DNA from: Methylovirgula sp. HY1
GTDB lineage: Bacteria > Pseudomonadota > Alphaproteobacteria > Rhizobiales > Beijerinckiaceae
Assembly (NCBI RefSeq): GCF_019343105.1
Contig: NZ_CP073764.1
Span: forward strand, 744,001 to 808,000
DNA: 64,000 bases
Direction: 5' to 3'
Shown: positions 57,985 to 64,000 of the stretch, piece after piece
Layout: every line of letters begins with the position of its first letter
Position numbering within the stretch: the stretch's first letter is position 1
The notes under the pieces: model-generated
The model's input: only the letters and a program-made list of their open reading frames with translations
Told to the model about the DNA's origin: nothing
Database searches by the model: none
Translations under genes and position numbers: made by a program

Positions 57985-58455
57985 ATGGCCGCAGGCTTTC
58001 TTCCCGATGACGATTTCGCGCATATCGTGCGCTATGCGCCGCTCGTCTCCATCGACCTCATCCTCAAGGATCCGGACGACAGGGTACTGCTCGGCCTGCG
58101 GATGAACGAGCCGGCGAAAGGCCGTTTTTTCGTGCCGGGCGGCGTCATTCGCAAGAACGAGACGATCGAGGCTGCCTATGCGCGCATCTTGCAGGCCGAA
58201 ACCGGGCTTGCGATCCCCTTCGATCAAGCCAAATGTCTCGGCGCCTATCAGCATTTCTATCCGACCAACCGTTTCGGCGATCCGGCCTATGGCACGCATT
58301 ACGTCGTGCTGGCGCATGAGCTAAAGCTCGCGGAGCGTCCGAAGATCGAGCTCGATTCCCAGCACAGCCATATTCGCTGGATGTCGGGCGCGGAAATTCT
58401 CGCCGCGCCGAATGTGCATGAAAATACGCAGGCTTATTTTCGTCCCTCGGCCTGA
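57985..58455 (+). CDS. Nudix hydrolase, GDP-mannose mannosyl hydrolase-like
   Basis: This 156-residue Nudix protein resembles GDP-mannose mannosyl hydrolases (NudD/Gmm), which release mannose from GDP-mannose. It shows VSIDLILKDPDDRVLLGLRM, PAKGRFFVPGGVIRKNETIE and GAYQHFYPTNRFGDPAYGTH, all typical of that subgroup. The Nudix box reads GGVIRKNETIEAAYARILQA then ETG, missing one of the two usual catalytic glutamates, which is also a subgroup feature. It starts 7 bp after moeA. A link to polysaccharide sugars is possible. Confidence 0.85.
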   Translation: MAAGFLPDDDFAHIVRYAPLVSIDLILKDPDDRVLLGLRMNEPAKGRFFVPGGVIRKNETIEAAYARILQAETGLAIPFDQAKCLGAYQHFYPTNRFGDPAYGTHYVVLAHELKLAERPKIELDSQHSHIRWMSGAEILAAPNVHENTQAYFRPSA

Positions 58456-58769
58456 TGGGGATTTGCGATAGGCCGCAGCACGATACCTGGATGGCCGGGT
58501 CAAGCCCGGCCATGACGGCGCGCGAGACCGAGGCCAATGTATGCTGGCGATCCGGCCTACAGCTGAACATTGTGCCTGGAGCCCGCAAGTCGGGGGCGTC
58601 ATGGCCGGGCTTGACCCGGCCATCCGAGGCGCGTCGCACAGGCAATTGCCCATGATGGTCAGGCGCTGGATATAGCCATCTATTTTCGATAAGTTGTGGT
58701 TTGAACCGACTTCACAAAGAGTGTCCCGACCAATTTTGCGCCCGAATATTTTTTAATGGGATGACGGCA
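58456..58769. other. intergenic region with paired palindromes
   Basis: The 314 bp after the Nudix gene contain two inverted copies of a 23-bp palindrome (58491-58513 and 58601-58623) and then the AT-richer promoter area of the disrupted gene. No gene is seen. Confidence 0.6.
58491..58623. repeat. inverted pair of GGCCGGG...CCCGGCC palindromes
   Basis: ATGGCCGGGTCAAGCCCGGC and CAT at 58491-58513 is the exact reverse complement of the 23-bp unit at 58601-58623. The sequence can fold locally at each unit or as a long stem of about 110 bp apart. Such TGGCCGGG-TCAAG-CCCGGCCA units are, from memory, common extragenic repeats in Rhizobiales. Confidence 0.8.
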
Positions 58770-59515
58770 ATGCGTGTGTTGCTGATTATTGGTCTTTTAT
58801 TCGGAGGCATCCTCTTCGCTACGAACCCATCGAAGGACGACTACGCCACTTGGGTCAAGGAACAAGCGGTTAGCGAGAATCAAGACATATTTGGGAAATT
58901 GATGGTCTCGGCCGTCGGAGGGATGTTAGTTGGCGCGACGACTACGCGTGACGATTTTATCATTCTCTCGATCTACAAAACCGATTTAGGAAACGGTGCA
59001 AAATTCGAAGCTCTGGGAATTTTACGCCATTTTGTACCGTTACCTGTCTCTGGGCACGCCGGATTACGCAGCACGTGGATGCCCGGAACAACGTCACCGG
59101 ATTATCCGCACATTGTCAGCGCCCAAGCGGAAGGAAAATGGCTGCCAGCGGACGGCTACGTATGGATAAACAATCCGCCTGTTCCCGGAGACATGAGAGT
59201 AAAATGGGCTCCTGGTCGTCTCTCAACTATTCATCCGCACGTCGTTGCAGCCGAAGTTGAAGGTCGATGGCTGCCGGAGAACGGTTATACGTGGATAGCC
59301 AATCCGCCCGTCGACGGTGATTTCAGGGTGAAATGGATTGGGATGGCTCAGCCTTCAATGACCGGGAATTATGCCAAGGCGAACTGTTCCTACGTTAATG
59401 GCCGCTTATTTTGTCCAGACCCAGGAACTGGCTTCTGCTGGGCTAGACCGCGTTGACATTTAGGATTCCGGCTTGCGGGGAAATCTGATTCAAGCTCCTT
59501 TTCGGGGAGCGTCGG

Positions 59516-59890
59516 ATGTCGTCGGTTCGGTTGATGTTGAAAGACCACCAGTGGGAGCGGATGCAGCCGCATCTGCCTGGCAAGCGGAGTGATCCCGGCA
59601 GGACCGGCGCGAACAATCGGTTGTTTGTGGAGGCGATCCTGTGGCTCGCCAGAACGGGCGTCCCCTGGCGCGATCTGCCGGATTGCTTTGGCAATTGGAA
59701 CAGTGTGTTCATCCGCTTTTCCCGCTGGTCCAAAGACGGCGTGTGGGATCGGCTATTTACGGCAATGGCCGATGATCCGGACTTCGAATACATCATGATC
59801 GACTCCACCATCGTCCGGGCGCACCAGCATGCGGCGGGCAAAAAAGGGGGCCTGAAGCTCGCGCGATCGGCCGTTCGCGGGGTGGCTTGA
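59516..59890 (+). CDS. IS5-like transposase, N-terminal frame (copy 4)
   Basis: 124 residues, identical to the other copies; the A6G5 slippery run is at 59840-59850. Confidence 0.92.
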   Translation: MSSVRLMLKDHQWERMQPHLPGKRSDPGRTGANNRLFVEAILWLARTGVPWRDLPDCFGNWNSVFIRFSRWSKDGVWDRLFTAMADDPDFEYIMIDSTIVRAHQHAAGKKGGLKLARSAVRGVA

Positions 59891-60270
59891 CCACAAAAAT
59901 CCATGCCGTCGTCGACGCGCTGGGTAACCCGTTGCGGTTTATTCTCACGCCTGGGCAGGCCAGCGATATCACCCAGGCCGAAGCTCTGATCGAAGGTCTG
60001 CCTGCCGAGCATGTCCTTGGCGACAAGGGCTACGATGCAAAATCGCTGCGTGATGCCATCACCGAACAAGGCGCCGTCGCGGTGATCCCGCCCAGAACAA
60101 CATCGCCCCAGGTCCATTGTGACTTCGCGCTCTATTGCGAGCGCAATCTGGTCGAGCGCTTCTTCCTGAAACTCAAGCATTTCAGGCGCATCGCGACACG
60201 CTACGAACAAACGCCGCGAGCATTCCTCTCCATGCTATCCATCGTCGGCGCATTCATCTGGACACGCTGA
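59887..60270 (+). CDS. IS5-like transposase, C-terminal frame (copy 4)
   Basis: 127 residues, identical to the other copies; expected to be produced as a fusion with the N-terminal frame. Confidence 0.92.
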   Translation: MTTKIHAVVDALGNPLRFILTPGQASDITQAEALIEGLPAEHVLGDKGYDAKSLRDAITEQGAVAVIPPRTTSPQVHCDFALYCERNLVERFFLKLKHFRRIATRYEQTPRAFLSMLSIVGAFIWTR

Positions 60271-60914
60271 ATGTCAACGCGCTCTAAAGGGCACAACCCA
60301 TATTTTGATGAACCGCCGTTTGCCATTGATGTTGGCACGGATAAAAATTCACCCGATTATGGTCATCCAGAAAGGTGTTCGCAGGTACCACGTTATTCAA
60401 ATTGGGCCACGCTTCAACCTTCGCCGGTAGCCGGCGGCCATTGTATGGCCAATCCCTACCTCTGCACGATTTTTGGCATCATCATGCGGCAGCAGCATTA
60501 TCCTCAAAGCGCCAGAGTCCAGCATATCGCGGGGACAGCCGTCGTCGCGTTTTGGCTCGACGATCGCGGTGATCTCACCCATGAGGCGCTGTATCGCACG
60601 AGCGGTCATGCGATGCTCGATGCAGAGGCCATCGCCGCGGTCCGTCGCGCCGCGCCTTTCCCACCGCCGCCGCCTGACAAGCCGCATGGCTTCGTTGCGC
60701 AGATGTCATTTCCACCAAAATGATTTGTGACCACAGCGGTCGGTCACGCATCAATGGATGATTGCTTGAAACGCGCAACAGCCGCAACTTCGTCCAATAA
60801 TCGTTCAGCTCAAGTTGCTATATTTCTCCGCTACTCTTGAGGCGATTATATACTTTACAAACCAGCTAATCGCGGTAGCTTGAGGCTGCTTTTTTGCAAT
60901 AGGCGAGCGCCCCA

Positions 60915-61157
60915 ATGAATTTGCAGTTCACTTTCCGATGCGGCCATTGCGGCAACGAGCAAATTTCCATCCCCGATAGCCCGGCAGACAGCGATTTCGT
61001 CACCTGTGCCAAGTGCAAGACTACGCTCTGTAAAAAGACCGATTTCGACACGCGCGTCCAAGAGGCTGCGGCTGAAGTCGCTAAAGAGCAGATCGAACGC
61101 GCCTTGGAAGGAAGGCCCTCGCCGCAAGAGCCAATCATCGTCAAGCTCGAACTCTAA
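60915..61157 (+). CDS. small zinc-ribbon protein, 80 aa
   Basis: A short protein with two CxxC pairs (FRCGHCGNEQ and VTCAKCKTTLC), the pattern of a zinc ribbon, followed by a helical, charged tail (TRVQEAAAEVAKEQIERALE). The function is unknown; small zinc ribbons often bind RNA, DNA or partner proteins. No strong ribosome site precedes the ATG. From memory, similar small ribbon proteins occur near phage-like or accessory genes, but nothing here confirms that. Confidence 0.7.
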   Translation: MNLQFTFRCGHCGNEQISIPDSPADSDFVTCAKCKTTLCKKTDFDTRVQEAAAEVAKEQIERALEGRPSPQEPIIVKLEL

Positions 61158-61254
61158 ACGCTTCACGATCATGAGCCGCCCCTTAAATCTAGATTTAGTT
61201 ATGCGCCTTCGCATAGGGGCGTAGCCTGGCCCGTCGCGAACATAGGAGAGTGCG

Positions 61255-61491
61255 ATGATTAGAGCGATCTCTACACTTGTGTTTTTTCTTGGAATCACGG
61301 CCGCAGCGTCGGCTCAGCAAGCCATCAACCTCAATGGCCAAATGATCCCTTTGCACTGCAAAGACTGGAAGCAAAACCCGGACGGGTCATGGACTCAAAC
61401 TGCGACTATCGTCGCCCGCGGTATGACGATGCGCGGTAATACGTTCAAGAATACCGCGGAAACGCGAATGTTGGATAAAAAATGCAAATGA
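61255..61491 (+). CDS. small secreted protein, 78 aa
   Basis: An N-terminal signal peptide (MIRAISTLVFFLGITAAASA, cleavage after ASA) leaves a mature peptide of about 57 residues with two cysteines (LHCKDWKQNP and the final KKCK) that could form a disulfide. AGGAGAG precedes the ATG. It converges on another small secreted gene, whose mature part also has two cysteines. Function unknown. Confidence 0.78.
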   Translation: MIRAISTLVFFLGITAAASAQQAINLNGQMIPLHCKDWKQNPDGSWTQTATIVARGMTMRGNTFKNTAETRMLDKKCK

Positions 61492-61641
61492 CTACGGGTA
61501 GGCAACGATATTTCCCGTCACCCCTTGTGGCTTAAACGTGCAGTTCTCAATCAAGACATGCCCGGATTTCGTAATCACGACCCGGCATCGCGCCTGCGGA
61601 GTTTTGGCGGCCAAGGGTGATACGCAGAGAAAGAAAAGCAT
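61492..61641 (-). pseudogene. small secreted protein gene, 5' end cut by IS21-family element
   Basis: The frame encodes MLFFLCVSPLAAKTPQARCR and VVITKSGHVLIENCTFKPQG then VTGNIVAYP, 49 residues with two cysteines. The first residues look like the hydrophobic core of a signal peptide without its basic start. Upstream, the frame runs directly into the IS21-family terminal repeat at 61649, so the native start and promoter have probably been removed. The ATG at 61641 could still be used, so I mark it as probable, not certain, pseudogene. Confidence 0.6.
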
Positions 61642-61772
61642 TAGTATAGCGCGACGATCTGGATGAGAGGCGCGCGACGATCTGGATGAGAATCTGGTGT
61701 CGCGGCGATGTCGATATTCGCGGCGTTGATTGACGCGCGCAAGAGTTTTTCGATGTTGATTGTCGCGGCGCG

Positions 61773-64000
<2,228 letters not shown>

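Larger units (their letters stand above)
59446..60284 (+). mobile_element. IS5-like insertion sequence, copy 4 (839 bp)
   Basis: Same orientation as copy 3. Flanked by CTA and TAA, consistent with a CTAA target and TA duplication. It sits inside the DUF4359/TonB_C gene. Confidence 0.94.
58770..60723 (+). pseudogene. DUF4359-repeat-TonB_C envelope protein gene split by IS5-like copy 4
   Basis: The 5' part (58770-59445) encodes 225 residues: a membrane anchor (MRVLLIIGLLFGGILFATNP), a DUF4359-like section (SKDDYATWVKEQAVSENQDI to FIILSIYKTDLG, ALGILRHFVPL), and two repeats at about 103-147 and 148-190 sharing GxWLPxxGYxWIxNPPVxGD. The 3' part (60287-60723) continues with a Cys-containing linker and a TonB C-terminal domain (YPQSARVQHIAGTAVVAFWL, TSGHAMLDAEAIAAVRRAAP then FPPPPP). 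Deleting the IS and one TA gives GCT AAA GGG and one frame of 370 residues. The combination is unfamiliar to me; TonB_C suggests energy transfer or outer-membrane contact. ATG at 58761 is an alternative start. Confidence 0.85.

Overview
The window is chromosome from an alphaproteobacterium, most likely Hyphomicrobiales (Rhizobiales) and possibly Beijerinckiaceae. This is inferred from gene order (hfq-hflX-mazG; pyrG, secG, tpiA, ppiD, trpE; trpG-trpD-trpC-moaC-moeA), a two-domain cold-shock protein and GC-rich codon use. No tRNA, rRNA or CRISPR array was seen.

Layout. 1-5.5 kb: nitrogen genes (glnA cut by the window edge, glnB) and sulfur/cysteine genes (sseA, cysK) with small unknown genes. 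5.5-14.1 kb: a complete potassium-uptake operon on the minus strand, read as a 27-residue membrane peptide, kdpF, kdpA, kdpB, kdpC, kdpD, kdpE and ptsN. 14.7-18.4 kb: an IS21-family element and the first of four identical 839-bp IS5-like elements. 18.8-22.2 kb: a cold-shock protein, mazG, and hfq-hflX. 22.8-26.5 kb: a coupled operon of an unknown gene, three half-size chromate-transporter genes and a class IV aminotransferase; it carries a tandem duplication with a decayed aminotransferase fragment between the copies. 26.7-28.7 kb: the second IS5-like copy, then a possible PilZ gene. 28.9-37.3 kb: an exopolysaccharide locus with a chain-length/kinase protein, export lipoprotein, glycosyltransferase, lipid-linked sugar transferase, an unknown secreted protein and a Wzy-like polymerase. 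37.2-50 kb: core metabolism (eno, queF, kdsA, pyrG, secG, tpiA, ppiD, trpE) with a two-gene HEPN-containing module between kdsA and pyrG. 50-58.5 kb: an aldo/keto reductase, a disrupted outer-membrane gene, trpGDC, moaC, moeA and a Nudix gene. 58.5-64 kb: an accessory end with a second disrupted envelope gene, small unknown genes and a second IS21-family element leaving the window.

The most informative signals come from the mobile elements. IS5-like copies 3 and 4 each split a gene. Removing the element and one copy of the duplicated TA restores a single reading frame in both cases: a 292-residue outer-membrane protein ending in Phe, and a 370-residue envelope protein joining a DUF4359-like N-terminus, two WLPxxGYxW repeats and a TonB C-terminal domain. 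Copies 1 and 2 sit at the CTAG of a dispersed palindromic repeat found four times between 17.5 and 27.7 kb. Other points of interest are the ptsN gene behind kdpE, the micropeptide ahead of kdpF, the degenerate kinase domain of the chain-length protein, the chr/aminotransferase duplication and the HEPN module.
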